Origin: Streptomyces sp. CB02980
GTDB taxonomy: Bacteria; Actinomycetota; Actinomycetes; Streptomycetales; Streptomycetaceae
DNA length: 64,000 bases
Assembly (NCBI RefSeq): GCF_014451325.2
Contig: NZ_JACSCH020000014.1
Coordinates: 59,072 to 123,071 of the forward strand
Direction of reading: 5' to 3'
Program-made: the position numbers and the translations under genes
Notes under the pieces: generated by a model
The model's database searches: none
What the model was told of the DNA's origin: nothing
The model's input: the letters and a program-made list of their open reading frames with translations, nothing else
Shown: piece by piece, positions 8,777 through 18,336 of the stretch
Layout: each line of letters begins with the position of its first letter
Position numbering within the stretch: the stretch's first letter is position 1

Positions 8777-11700
8777 ATGTCAGTTCATGGCGTGCGCCGA
8801 AGAACGCGCACGTTCCGCACGCGGGTGGCCGGTCCGGTCATCCTGGCGCTCGCCGCCTCGCTCCTCGGTGCCCCCGTGGCGCAGGCGGGGCAGGCGGGGC
8901 AGGCCCAGGCCGAGGCGGACTTCTCGAAGGTCTGGAAGCCGCCGCACCGGCCACTGCCGGGCACCGCGCCGGTCAAGGCCTCCGAGGTCCGCAAGGCCGC
9001 GGCGGTCAAGCCCCGTTACCCGGTGCCCGCGCGTTCCGCGGAGCGGTCCAGGACACCGTTCTCCGTACCGGTCAGCGGCAGCGCCGACCTGACGGGCGCC
9101 ACCGGCACGGCTCCGGTCCGGGCCGGAAGCCTGCCGGTGTGGGTGTCCCCGAAGGGCGCCGGGGCCGCGTCGAGCCTGAGCGGCGAGGTCACCGTGGTCC
9201 GCAGGGACGACCGCTCCGCGCGTGAGCTCGGGGTCAACGGCGCCCTGTTCAGCCTCGCCGCCCAGACCTCCGGCGCCACCCGCGTCAAGGTCGGCCTGGA
9301 TCTCGCCGGCCTGCAGGCCGCCACCGGAGGCGAGTTCGCCTCCCGCGGCCGCCTGGTGACGCTGCCCGGCTGCGCGCTGACGACGCCGAACGTGCCGTCC
9401 TGCCAGGTGCGTACGCCGCTCACCACGCGCTACGACGAGGCGACGAAGCGGCTCGTCGCCGACGTGGCACTACCGAAGGCTGCGGCCCCCGCGCCCTCCC
9501 CGGCGAAGGCGGCGGCGAGCAGCAGGCTGCTCGCCGCCCCCGCCGCCCCGATGCTGCTGGCCGCGGAGACCGACTCCTCGGGCCCCGGCGGCACGTACGA
9601 GGCCACCGCGCTCGACTCCTCGCAGAGCTGGGCCTCGGGCGGCAGTTCGGGTGCGCTGACGTACCAGCACGCCATCCAGGTTCCGCCGGCCCTGGGCGGC
9701 ACCGCCCCCGAGGTCGGGCTGAGCTACGACTCCTCCTCGGTGGACGGCAAGACCTCCGTCACGAACGCCCAGGCCTCCTGGATCGGCGACGGCTGGGACT
9801 TCAACCCCGGCTACATCGAGCGCGTCTACAAGCCCTGTGACAAGGCGGGCATCCCCGACTCGGGCGACGCCTGCTGGGCGGGGTTCAACGCCTCCCTGTC
9901 CCTCGGCTCGCACTCGGGCTCCCTCGTGCGCGACGACAAGGCGGGTTCGGCGACGGCCACCACCGACGCCGCCACCGGCGTGTGGCGCCTGAAGAACGAC
10001 GACGGTACGAGGATCGAGTTCGGCTCCGGTGCCGCCAACGGCGTCCGGGACGGCTCGTACGCGAAGGTCACCGACTCCGCGGGCACCACGTACTACTTCG
10101 GCGTCAACCACCTGCCCGGCGGCGACAAGACCGACCCGGCCACCAACTCCGTGTCCTCCGTGCCGGTGTACTCGCCCAAGAGCGGCCAGCCGTGCTACGA
10201 CAGCGCCAAGGGCACCGGCTCCTGGTGTCAGATGTGGCAGCGTCTCTCGCTCGACCACGTCGTCGACGCCCACGGGAACCTCACCACGTACAAGTGGGCT
10301 CCGGAGACCAACTGGTACAAGCGCGGCGCCGGTCAGAACAACGGCAACGGCACCATGACCGAGTACACCCGGGCCACCACCCTGGCGAGCATCGCCTACG
10401 GGCAGAAGCTCTCCGAGCAGGTCGCCGCCAAGGGCGCGCTGCAGCCCGCCGCCAAGGTCAACTTCACCGTCACCGAGCGCTGCACCGCGGCCGGCACGGC
10501 ATGCGAGCCCGCCAACCGGACCGTCGCCAACAAGGCGAACTGGCCCGACGTGCCGGTGGACAACGAGTGCAAGAGCACCGGAACCTGTGTCTACTACGCC
10601 GCCACGTACTTCACCACCAAGCGCCTGACGCGAATCGCCACCCAGGTGCGCGTCGGTAACGCCTGGCAGGACGTCGACACCTACGACCTGGTCCAATCCT
10701 TCCCCGACCCGAAGGACGCGGGCAGCCAGCGCGCCCTGTGGCTGGACTCCGTCCGGCGCACCGGCAGGACCGCGACGCCCCACGCCGACCTTCCTGCCGT
10801 GTCGTTCACGCCCGTCATGCTCCCCAACCGGGTGGACGGGACGAACCTCGTACCGGCACCGCCGATCATGAACCGGCCGCGGATCCAGCAGATCCACAAC
10901 GAGACCGGCGGCGTCCTGAACGTCGACTACAACCTCCCCGACTGCTCGCGGATCAACAACGTGATGCCGACGGCCGAGGACGACAACAACAGGGCCTGCT
11001 ATCCGGTGCGTTGGTCCCCGCCCGGTTCGGTCGTCGACTCCGATCCGGTGCTGGACTGGTTCCACCACTACACGGTCAAGTCGCTGACCGAGACCGACAC
11101 CGCCACGGACACCCCGCAGAAGATCACCGACTACGCCTACGGTTCCGCCGCCTGGCACCGTGACGACAGCGAACTGACCGAGGCCAAGTCCCGCACCTGG
11201 GGCGATTTCCGCGGCTTCGCCAACGTGACGACCACCGTGGGATCGGGCACCGACGGACCCAGGTCGCAGAGCGTCACCACCTACCGCCAGGGCATGGACG
11301 GCGACGTCCGCAAGAACGGCACCGCCCGCTCCGTGCACCTCACGGACGCCCTGGGCCGCGATGTCACCGACGTGGACTGGCTCAGCGGCCAGGTCCTGCA
11401 GACCGAGGCCCATCACCAGGCCGGCGGCACCGTCGCCACCCAGACCGTGCACGCCTCCGACGACCCGGTCGCCACCGCCACCCACACCCGCACGGGCCTG
11501 CCCGCCCTCGTCGCGCGCTACACGGGCACCAGGAACACCACCACCACCCGGGTGAAGCTGGCGGACGGCACCTGGCGCACGAGCACCGCCACCCAGGTCA
11601 CCGACCCCGCGCGGAACAACCGGACGGTCACCTCGCTGGAGCAGGCGGACGGGGTCCCCGACGAGTGCACGCGCACCAGCTACGCGAGCGGACCGGACGC

Positions 11701-14700
11701 CCAGCGCACCGGCCTGGTCTCCGAGGCTCTGAAGGTCTCGGGCCCCGACGCCTGCACCGCGGACCCCACCGCCACGAACACCGTCTCCCGTGCCCGTACC
11801 TTCTACGACGGCCTCGCCCACGGCCAGGCGGGCGCCACCGGCGACGCGACCAAGAGCGAGATCCTGGACCGGTACGCCACCGACGGCAGCCCGGTCTTCG
11901 TCACCGCCTCCACCACCGGGTACGACGGCTACGGCCGCGTCACCTCGCTGACCGACCCCAACAGCAAGGACGCGCAGCACCCGAACGGCACGACCACCAC
12001 CTCGGTCCACACCCCTGCCGCGGCCGGCGAGCTGCCCGTCACCGTGACGGCCTCCGCGCCGGTTCCCGGACAGGCCACGGGCACCTGGGACACCGTCACC
12101 ACCTTCGACCCCCGCCGCGGTCTCACCCTGAAGACGACCGACGTCAACCAGAAGACGACGACCAGCGCCTACGACGCGCTGGGCCGGCTGACCGCGGTGT
12201 GGCAGCCGGGGCGTGCCCCCGAGTCCCACCCCAACGCCGACGTGGTGTTCGGCTACCGCGTCTCCAACGCCACGGGCGTCCCCTCCACCGTCACGACCGG
12301 CAAGCTGACCGTGGACGGCGCCACCCCGGTGCGCACCACGTCGATCCAGCTGATGGACGGCTTCGGCCGCCCCCGCCAGACGCAGTCCACCCCGGCGAAC
12401 CCGGCCTACACCGGCCGCCTGGTGACGGACACCCGGCTCGACTCGCACGGCCGGGAGAAGACGTCCAACGCGGCCTGGTACAACGACGCCTCGGGCCCCA
12501 AGGACGTCCTCGTCGCCGCCGCCGACAGCACCGTCCCGTCGCAGAAGCGGACCAGCTACGACGGTCTCGACCGGACCGCCGTCGTGGCGGCGTGGTCGCT
12601 GGGCACCGAGCAGAACCGCACGACGACCAGCTACCCGGGCGCCGACCGCACCGATGTCCTGCCGCCCAAGGGCAACGCGCCGACGTCGACGATCACGAAC
12701 GCCCTGGGCCACACCACCGAGCTGTGGCAGTACTCCACTCCCACACCCACCGGCCGAGCCACGGACGCGTCCGTCACCCGCTTCACCTCGACTCTCGACG
12801 GTGAGCCCCTGACCCGCAAGGACGCGGCGGGCAACGTCTGGTCGTACACCTACGACCAGCGGGGCCGCCAGACCAGCGCGAGCGACCCGGACACCGGCAC
12901 GACCACGCGGACGTACGACGCCGCCTCGCGGCTGTCCACCCTCACCAACGCCAAGAACAAGACGCTGGTGTACACCTACGACCTGCTCGGGCGGAAGACC
13001 GGCCTGTACGACGGCGCCGTGAGCGCCGCCAAGCAGCTGGCCGGCTGGACCTTCGACACGGCCCCCGGCGGCAGGGGCAAGCCCGCCACCTCCACGCGCT
13101 ACGTCGGCGGCTCCGCCGGCAAGGCGTACACCAGCGCCGTGACCGGCTACGACGACGGCGCCCGGGTCACGGGTACGACGATCACGATGCCCGGCACCGA
13201 CGCCGGGCTGGCCTCCGGCACGTTCACGTACAACGTCACCACCACCTACGACCGGCTCACCGGCAACCCGAAGGGCACGGTCCTGCCGGCGCTCGCCGGA
13301 CTGCCTCTGGACGACATCGCGTACTCGTACAACGACTACGGCCAGCTCTACAAGTTCGCCGGCGCCACCACCTACGACACGCAGACCGAGTACGACGCCC
13401 ACGGGCGTGTGATCCGCTCCACCGTCAACCCGTGGGCCTCCCAGGTCGTCACCACCTCGGTCTACGACCAGGCCACCGGGCGGCTGAGCGACCAGTTCGT
13501 CGACAAGCAGACCTCGCTCTCCGGCGCGGTGCAGCAGACCGGCTACACGTACGACCAGGCCGGCCGGATCACCTCGCTCACCAGCATCCCGGACAACACC
13601 CCCGCGCAGACCGACCGGCAGTGCTTCACGTACGACCACCTCGGACGGCTGACGACGGCGTGGTCCGACACGGGCGGCATCAGCCGGCCCGACCCCCTCA
13701 CCCACCAGACGGCCGACCAGGGCGCCTGCGCGAACACCACGCCCACCGCCGGTGCCGTCGCCCCGGCGAAGACCACCGTCGGCGGACCGGCCCCCTACTG
13801 GCAGGACTACGCCTACGACCTGACGGGCAACCGCACCAAGGTGGTCCGCCACGATCCGGCGGGCGACACCACCAAGGACGCCACGACCACCCAGACGTTC
13901 GGCGCCCCCGGGCAGCAGAACGCACCGACCTCCGCTCCCGCCACGGGCGGCGGCACCGGCGGAGCCCACGCCCTGCTGCTCGCCACGACGAAGACGGGCA
14001 CGACCACCAACAACGACGCGTTCCAGTACGACGAGAACGGCGCCACCACCTCCTACCGGGCCGGCAAGGCCGGTACGAGCAGCCTGACGTGGAACAGCGA
14101 GGGCAAGCTCGCCTCTCTGACCACGGCCGCCCAGATCAAGGGCATCGGCGGCAAGTGCCTCGACGCCGAGGGCGGTTCGACCGGCGTCGGCAGCCCGCTG
14201 CAGATCTACGCGTGCAACACGGGCGCGGGCCAGAAGTACTCCACCGCGAACAGCACGCTCTCCAGCGGCAACCGCTGTGTCCAGGCCATGGGCACCGCGG
14301 CCGGATCACCGGTCACCTTCCAGGACTGCGACGGCGGCGCCGACCAGACCTGGACAGCGCGGGCCGACGGCACGCTTCACAACCCCGTCTCCGGCCGCTG
14401 CCTCGCTGTCCCGGGCGACGTGGCCACCGACAGTCTGAATCTCGTGCTGGGCGACTGCGCCACCACCGTGCCCGCCGGGCAGAAGTGGACCATTCCGAAC
14501 ACCACCACGACGTACCTGTACGACGCCGACGGCAAGCTGCTGATCCGCCGCAACCCCGGAACGGCCACGCTCAGGCTCGGTAACGACGAACTGACGGTGA
14601 ACACGGCCACCCAGGCCCGCACCGGCATCCGCTACTACCCGATCCCCGGCGGCATGACCATCGTGCGCACCGGCGCGGGCACCGCCGCCGGGGCGTTCGT

Positions 14701-15781
14701 CGCCCAGATCGCCGACCACCACGGCACGAACAACCTCACCGTCGACCTGTCGACCCTGGCGGCCACCCGCAGCCGTACCGACGCCTTCGGCAACGTCCGG
14801 GGCACCGCGCCCACGACCTGGGCCGGCAACAAGGGGTTCGTCGGAGGTCAGGAGGACGGCACCACCGGGCTCACCAGCCTCGGCGTCCGCATGTACCAGC
14901 CGTCCACGGGCCGCTTCATCAGCACCGACCCGCTGCTGTCACCGATGGACCCCCAGCAGTGGAACGGCTACGCGTACGCCAACAACGACCCGGTGAACAA
15001 CAGCGACCCGGATGGCCGCATGTGCCTGCACGGCTCGCCGGGCGGCGGCCGCGACGGCATCTGCGCCGGCGTCGAGGGCGACACCGACGGCGTGGTCGGC
15101 GACTACTCCGACAACTGCGCCCACGACTCCTGCCGAGCCGCTGCGAACGCGATGACACAGCAGGCGCGGAAGAAGGGCACCTACAACAGGACGCCGAAGG
15201 GGCGGGTGAGCAACCCCAAGCCGGTCGACAACTACCGCTACTCGTACACCTACTCGTACAGGAACTACCTGGGATCCGCGACGATACTGGGGACGCCGGA
15301 GTCCGTCATGAAGGCCTTCAAGGAGAACCCCGGGGAGGTCTTCCCGTTCCCGATCAGCGGCTGCGACGAATTCCAGGGCGGGGACGTCTGCACCCTGCAC
15401 CCCGAGCCGTTCCCCGGCTTCAGCCCGACCCTCATGGGAGGACCCGGCGTGGTCCTGGTGACGACCGCGGACACCAGCTTCACCTTCGAGGTGATCGAGG
15501 AGGGGTACTTCGACGACCGGGGCTCCACGATCACGTTCTCGATCGAGCAGAAGGGCCAGGACCTGTACCTCAGGCAGGACGCCATGACGACCGGCTCCAA
15601 GACCATTCCCACCCTGGGGGTCCTGTTCGGGGCCGCCGGGATGAAATGGAAGGAGCAGACGTTCAACCTGCAGAGGCTGATCGTGGGCAAGGACCTCGTC
15701 GACCCGCTCGACCCGAGGATCCAGCCCCAGAACCCGGTCATGGAAATCCCCTACGGCCCGAAGGCGGCGAAGACGATCTGA
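8777..15781 (+). CDS. RHS repeat-associated core protein with internal ricin lectin and variable C-terminal domain
   Basis: A 2,334-residue secreted RHS/YD-repeat protein. A signal peptide (RTRVAGPVILALAASLLGAP) is followed by a linker, an SpvB/TcdB-like start near 274 (GALTYQHAIQVPPALGG), many YD repeats (TYDxxGR forms: YDGYGRVTSL, YDALGRLTAV, YTYDQRGRQT, YDLLGRKTG, YDHLGRLTT), a ricin-type trefoil inserted around 1792-1910 (CLDAEGG, GQKYST, DQTWTAR, GQKWTIP), then the RHS core near 2018-2081 (GLTSLGVRMYQPSTGRFIS, DPDG). The last 255 residues are unrelated sequence, as expected of a polymorphic-toxin C-terminus. The ATG at 8777 has GAAGGA six bases upstream. RHS shells enclose and release the C-terminal domain in known cases. 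No immunity gene is obvious downstream. Confidence 0.9.
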   Translation: MSVHGVRRRTRTFRTRVAGPVILALAASLLGAPVAQAGQAGQAQAEADFSKVWKPPHRPLPGTAPVKASEVRKAAAVKPRYPVPARSAERSRTPFSVPVSGSADLTGATGTAPVRAGSLPVWVSPKGAGAASSLSGEVTVVRRDDRSARELGVNGALFSLAAQTSGATRVKVGLDLAGLQAATGGEFASRGRLVTLPGCALTTPNVPSCQVRTPLTTRYDEATKRLVADVALPKAAAPAPSPAKAAASSRLLAAPAAPMLLAAETDSSGPGGTYEATALDSSQSWASGGSSGALTYQHAIQVPPALGGTAPEVGLSYDSSSVDGKTSVTNAQASWIGDGWDFNPGYIERVYKPCDKAGIPDSGDACWAGFNASLSLGSHSGSLVRDDKAGSATATTDAATGVWRLKNDDGTRIEFGSGAANGVRDGSYAKVTDSAGTTYYFGVNHLPGGDKTDPATNSVSSVPVYSPKSGQPCYDSAKGTGSWCQMWQRLSLDHVVDAHGNLTTYKWAPETNWYKRGAGQNNGNGTMTEYTRATTLASIAYGQKLSEQVAAKGALQPAAKVNFTVTERCTAAGTACEPANRTVANKANWPDVPVDNECKSTGTCVYYAATYFTTKRLTRIATQVRVGNAWQDVDTYDLVQSFPDPKDAGSQRALWLDSVRRTGRTATPHADLPAVSFTPVMLPNRVDGTNLVPAPPIMNRPRIQQIHNETGGVLNVDYNLPDCSRINNVMPTAEDDNNRACYPVRWSPPGSVVDSDPVLDWFHHYTVKSLTETDTATDTPQKITDYAYGSAAWHRDDSELTEAKSRTWGDFRGFANVTTTVGSGTDGPRSQSVTTYRQGMDGDVRKNGTARSVHLTDALGRDVTDVDWLSGQVLQTEAHHQAGGTVATQTVHASDDPVATATHTRTGLPALVARYTGTRNTTTTRVKLADGTWRTSTATQVTDPARNNRTVTSLEQADGVPDECTRTSYASGPDAQRTGLVSEALKVSGPDACTADPTATNTVSRARTFYDGLAHGQAGATGDATKSEILDRYATDGSPVFVTASTTGYDGYGRVTSLTDPNSKDAQHPNGTTTTSVHTPAAAGELPVTVTASAPVPGQATGTWDTVTTFDPRRGLTLKTTDVNQKTTTSAYDALGRLTAVWQPGRAPESHPNADVVFGYRVSNATGVPSTVTTGKLTVDGATPVRTTSIQLMDGFGRPRQTQSTPANPAYTGRLVTDTRLDSHGREKTSNAAWYNDASGPKDVLVAAADSTVPSQKRTSYDGLDRTAVVAAWSLGTEQNRTTTSYPGADRTDVLPPKGNAPTSTITNALGHTTELWQYSTPTPTGRATDASVTRFTSTLDGEPLTRKDAAGNVWSYTYDQRGRQTSASDPDTGTTTRTYDAASRLSTLTNAKNKTLVYTYDLLGRKTGLYDGAVSAAKQLAGWTFDTAPGGRGKPATSTRYVGGSAGKAYTSAVTGYDDGARVTGTTITMPGTDAGLASGTFTYNVTTTYDRLTGNPKGTVLPALAGLPLDDIAYSYNDYGQLYKFAGATTYDTQTEYDAHGRVIRSTVNPWASQVVTTSVYDQATGRLSDQFVDKQTSLSGAVQQTGYTYDQAGRITSLTSIPDNTPAQTDRQCFTYDHLGRLTTAWSDTGGISRPDPLTHQTADQGACANTTPTAGAVAPAKTTVGGPAPYWQDYAYDLTGNRTKVVRHDPAGDTTKDATTTQTFGAPGQQNAPTSAPATGGGTGGAHALLLATTKTGTTTNNDAFQYDENGATTSYRAGKAGTSSLTWNSEGKLASLTTAAQIKGIGGKCLDAEGGSTGVGSPLQIYACNTGAGQKYSTANSTLSSGNRCVQAMGTAAGSPVTFQDCDGGADQTWTARADGTLHNPVSGRCLAVPGDVATDSLNLVLGDCATTVPAGQKWTIPNTTTTYLYDADGKLLIRRNPGTATLRLGNDELTVNTATQARTGIRYYPIPGGMTIVRTGAGTAAGAFVAQIADHHGTNNLTVDLSTLAATRSRTDAFGNVRGTAPTTWAGNKGFVGGQEDGTTGLTSLGVRMYQPSTGRFISTDPLLSPMDPQQWNGYAYANNDPVNNSDPDGRMCLHGSPGGGRDGICAGVEGDTDGVVGDYSDNCAHDSCRAAANAMTQQARKKGTYNRTPKGRVSNPKPVDNYRYSYTYSYRNYLGSATILGTPESVMKAFKENPGEVFPFPISGCDEFQGGDVCTLHPEPFPGFSPTLMGGPGVVLVTTADTSFTFEVIEEGYFDDRGSTITFSIEQKGQDLYLRQDAMTTGSKTIPTLGVLFGAAGMKWKEQTFNLQRLIVGKDLVDPLDPRIQPQNPVMEIPYGPKAAKTI

Positions 15782-15811
15782 GCCGGACCGGCGCCTGGAA
15801 CGACTGAACAA

Positions 15812-15851
15812 GGGGAAGCCCCCGGCCGCACACGCGGCCGGGGGCTTCCCC
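15812..15851 (+). terminator. perfect 18-bp stem terminator after the RHS gene
   Basis: Arms 15812-15829 and 15834-15851 are perfect reverse complements around a 4-nt ACAC loop, ending in CTTCCCC then CC. It lies 31 bp after the RHS stop and insulates the next gene. Confidence 0.85.
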
Positions 15852-15967
15852 CTTCCGGCCGCCGCCGCTCGCGGAAGGGCGCCGGACGCGCGTTGCGCCG
15901 ATCATGGGAAGGGGCACCCCGCGCGCCGGCGGGTGCCCGTACCGCCCGGGAGGCAGGAGGCACGGGA

Positions 15968-17275
15968 ATGGCGCGCACGCGCGAGGTCTACGTCTACGAC
16001 TACGCCGCCGACTTCGGGCTCAGCGCACTCGCCGGCACCCTCTGCGCCCGCGCGACCCTTCGCCTCGACGAAGCGGTGGTCCTCGACATCGCCGAGTCCG
16101 AGGCGGAGGACGACGACCACCGGCTCGGCGCGGACGCACGGCTGCTCCTGGAGTCCCCGCTGCCGGACGACGTGCTCCGCACGGTGTGGCTGGCGGCCGT
16201 ACGCCGCTGCTTCGACCCCGCCGAGGAGGGCACGGACACCCGGAGCTGGCTGGACGGGGTCGCGGAGCTGTGTCCGCCGCGCGCCCCGGAGCGCGACCCG
16301 TACGAGGTGCGGTCCCTGGACGCGACGCGGCCGGTCGTGCCGGAGGAGGAGCTGCGGACGACCGTGGCCGCCGAGATCGAGTCGGCCGCCGCGGGTCTCG
16401 AGCTCCGGGTCGCCGTACCCGGAATCGTCCCGGCCCTCCTCCGGGTCGTGCGGGAGGCGGACGCCGACCTCGGGTTCCGGCTGTTCCTCAGGGCGCTCAA
16501 GGCGTACTCCGTGCCGGTCGACGCGGACGCGTACGACCGGCTGCTCGCCCTCGGGGACGCGCTGGCCTACCCGCCGGCCGCCGTCCACGAGGGACTGACC
16601 GTGCGCTGGCGCCCCCTCGACCCGGGCCGCCGCGACTTCGCACCCGGCCGGTTCGGGCTCCCGGCGCTCGCGGCCGCACTCCGCGGGACCGAACGGACCT
16701 ACGGGGGCGCCCCGCGCGAACACATCCAGCGGGTCGCCGACGACGGGCCGGGACACCCCCCGGGGGCGTACGCCGCGGTGCTCCTCGACGACGCCTGGCG
16801 GCTCCTCGACTCCGCCCTGCCGGGGGAGGCGGTCGGCCTGCTCTGGCGGACCGCGGCCGGACGCCCGCACGTCCTGGACGAGGACGAGTTCGACGCCGAC
16901 GGGCGGGCCTGGCTGGAGCAGGTCTCCCAGGTGTGCCACGCCCATCTCGCGGAGGTCGACCCCGCCTACGCGCCCTTCCTCTCACCCGCCAGGACCGATC
17001 TCACGGAGGCGGTGCTGCGGGAGGTGCGCGAGGCGGTGCACGCCGAAGCGGAGCAGGTACGAGGGGTGGCGCGGGTCCTGGAGGCCGTGGTCACGGCGGT
17101 CGACCCGGACCTGGGCTTCCGCCTCCTCCTCCACCTCCTGGACACGTACGAGGTCCCCGTCGGCGAGGCCCGGCGCGCCCGCTACCGGGCGCTCGCCGAC
17201 CGACTCGGGTTCCGTGGTGACCATGCCGGGCTCAGTGGTGACCATGCCGGATCGAGCGTGACCACGCCGGGCTGA
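15968..17275 (+). CDS. uncharacterised protein with a duplicated helical domain
   Basis: A 435-residue soluble protein of unknown function. It contains an internal duplication: DADLGFRLFLRALKAYSVPV near 160 recurs as DPDLGFRLLLHLLDTYEVPV near 380, each preceded by a long Glu/Arg/Ala-rich helix. The N-terminus starts with Tyr/Asp-rich VYVYDYAADFG. The ATG at 15968 follows GGAGGCAGGAGGCACGG, so the in-frame start at 15893 is disfavoured. Its position directly after a large RHS gene would suit an immunity protein, but a strong terminator lies between them and immunity proteins are usually smaller. The last codons (SVTTPG) are produced by a 20-bp tandem repeat that carries the stop codon, so the C-terminus is probably variable between strains. 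Confidence 0.6.
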   Translation: MARTREVYVYDYAADFGLSALAGTLCARATLRLDEAVVLDIAESEAEDDDHRLGADARLLLESPLPDDVLRTVWLAAVRRCFDPAEEGTDTRSWLDGVAELCPPRAPERDPYEVRSLDATRPVVPEEELRTTVAAEIESAAAGLELRVAVPGIVPALLRVVREADADLGFRLFLRALKAYSVPVDADAYDRLLALGDALAYPPAAVHEGLTVRWRPLDPGRRDFAPGRFGLPALAAALRGTERTYGGAPREHIQRVADDGPGHPPGAYAAVLLDDAWRLLDSALPGEAVGLLWRTAAGRPHVLDEDEFDADGRAWLEQVSQVCHAHLAEVDPAYAPFLSPARTDLTEAVLREVREAVHAEAEQVRGVARVLEAVVTAVDPDLGFRLLLHLLDTYEVPVGEARRARYRALADRLGFRGDHAGLSGDHAGSSVTTPG

Positions 17276-17318
17276 GCGTGACCACGCCGGGCTGAGCGGT
17301 GACCGTGCCGCGTTCGGC
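17217..17318. repeat. five 20-21-bp tandem repeats spanning a stop codon
   Basis: Copies begin at 17217, 17238, 17258, 17278 and 17299 with consensus GTGACCAYGCCGGGCTGAGC. The third copy holds the TGA (17273-17275) of the upstream gene, so copy-number change can alter that protein's C-terminus. Confidence 0.85.
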
Positions 17319-17375
17319 GGGACCCCCCCGGCGGCCGGTTCGCCACGGACGTGCCGTAGCCCGCCCGCATGTCCG

Positions 17376-18233
17376 TCAGGACACCCGGCACAGGATCTCG
17401 CCGTGCGGGACCATGAACCAGGCGTCCTCCCGCGTACCCCACTCCCGCCAGGCGTCGGCGATCTCCGCCAGCTCGGTCCTGGTCGCGTGGCCGCCGGACA
17501 CGGCCAGGTCGGCGTAGCCGGAGCCGGTCGTCCGGTCCGCCCACAGGCCGCTCCACCAGGCGCGCTCCTCGGGCGTCGCGAAGCACCAGGTGGCGGCGGT
17601 CGTCGTGATGTCGGTGAAGCCGGCCTGCCGCGCCCAGGAGAACAGGCGCCGTCCCGCGTCCGGTTCGCCGCCGTTGGCCCGGGCGACCCGGCGGTACAGG
17701 TCGAGCCAGCCGTCCAGGACGGGCCGTTCGGGGTACCAGACGAAGGCCCCGTAGTCGCTGTCGCGGGCCGCGACGACACCGCCGGGGCGGCACACCCGCC
17801 GCATCTCGCGCAGCGCCTGCACCGGGTCGCCGACGTGCTGGAGTACCTGGTGGGCGTGGACCACGTCGAAGGAGTCGTCGGGGAAGTCCAGGGCGTGCAC
17901 GTCGGCGACGGCGAACTCGACGTTCTCCAGGCCGCGTTCGGCCGCCACGGTACGGGCCTTCGCCAGGACCTCCTCGGCCGAGTCGACTGCGGTGACCCGG
18001 CCGGGGGCGACCAGGGCGGCCAGGTCGGCGGTGATGGTGCCGGGTCCGCAGCCCACGTCCAGGACGTCCAGACCCGAGGAGAGCGCGGGCAGCAGATAGG
18101 CCGCGGAGTTGGCGGCCGTCCGCCAGGTGTGCGAGCGCAGGACCGACTCGTGGTGGCCGTGGGTGTAGACGGCCGTCTCATGGGCCGTCTCGTGGCCGGC
18201 GGGGTGCGCGGAAGAGGTGGAGGCATGCGTCAT
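17376..18233 (-). CDS. class I SAM-dependent methyltransferase
   Basis: A 285-residue Rossmann-fold methyltransferase. The SAM-binding glycine motif VLDVGCGPGTITADLA sits near 57-72, the acidic motif II at AVDSAE, and post-I/III signatures ADVHALDFPDDSFDVVHAHQ and RRVCRPGGVV follow in the order of UbiE/type-11 enzymes. The substrate is unknown; the C-terminal half with several Trp residues (WCFATPEERAWWSGLW) matches a common Streptomyces subgroup. The N-terminus is His-rich. The ATG at 18233 has GAGGGAG upstream. It is transcribed toward the convergent gene at 15968 and has its own upstream region with a short inverted repeat. Confidence 0.85.
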   Translation of the reverse strand: MTHASTSSAHPAGHETAHETAVYTHGHHESVLRSHTWRTAANSAAYLLPALSSGLDVLDVGCGPGTITADLAALVAPGRVTAVDSAEEVLAKARTVAAERGLENVEFAVADVHALDFPDDSFDVVHAHQVLQHVGDPVQALREMRRVCRPGGVVAARDSDYGAFVWYPERPVLDGWLDLYRRVARANGGEPDAGRRLFSWARQAGFTDITTTAATWCFATPEERAWWSGLWADRTTGSGYADLAVSGGHATRTELAEIADAWREWGTREDAWFMVPHGEILCRVS

Positions 18234-18287
18234 CGGAGCGACTCCCTCGGTGTGGGTGCGTGCTCACCACCGTACGCACGGATGTCG

Positions 18288-18303
18288 CATGATGAGATTC
18301 ATG
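18288..18303 (-). promoter_or_regulatory. short inverted repeat upstream of methyltransferase
   Basis: CATGA (18288-18292) and TCATG (18299-18303) form a 5-bp-arm inverted repeat in a locally AT-richer stretch 55-70 bp upstream of the methyltransferase start. It could be an operator or part of the promoter. Evidence is weak because the arms are short. Confidence 0.25.
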
Positions 18304-18336
18304 TCTTGAGATGTGGACACGCGGCGGAGTGGCGCG

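Noticed and set aside
9470..13969. Long - strand reading frame of about 1,500 codons inside the RHS gene
   Set aside because: It is a GC-bias shadow: the + strand frame has RHS/YD repeats, signal peptide and a ribosome site; the - strand product is low-complexity Gly/Val/Arg/Ala.
15893..15967. Upstream start extension of the duplicated-domain protein
   Set aside because: A strong GGAGG site precedes the ATG at 15968 and the extension is low complexity.
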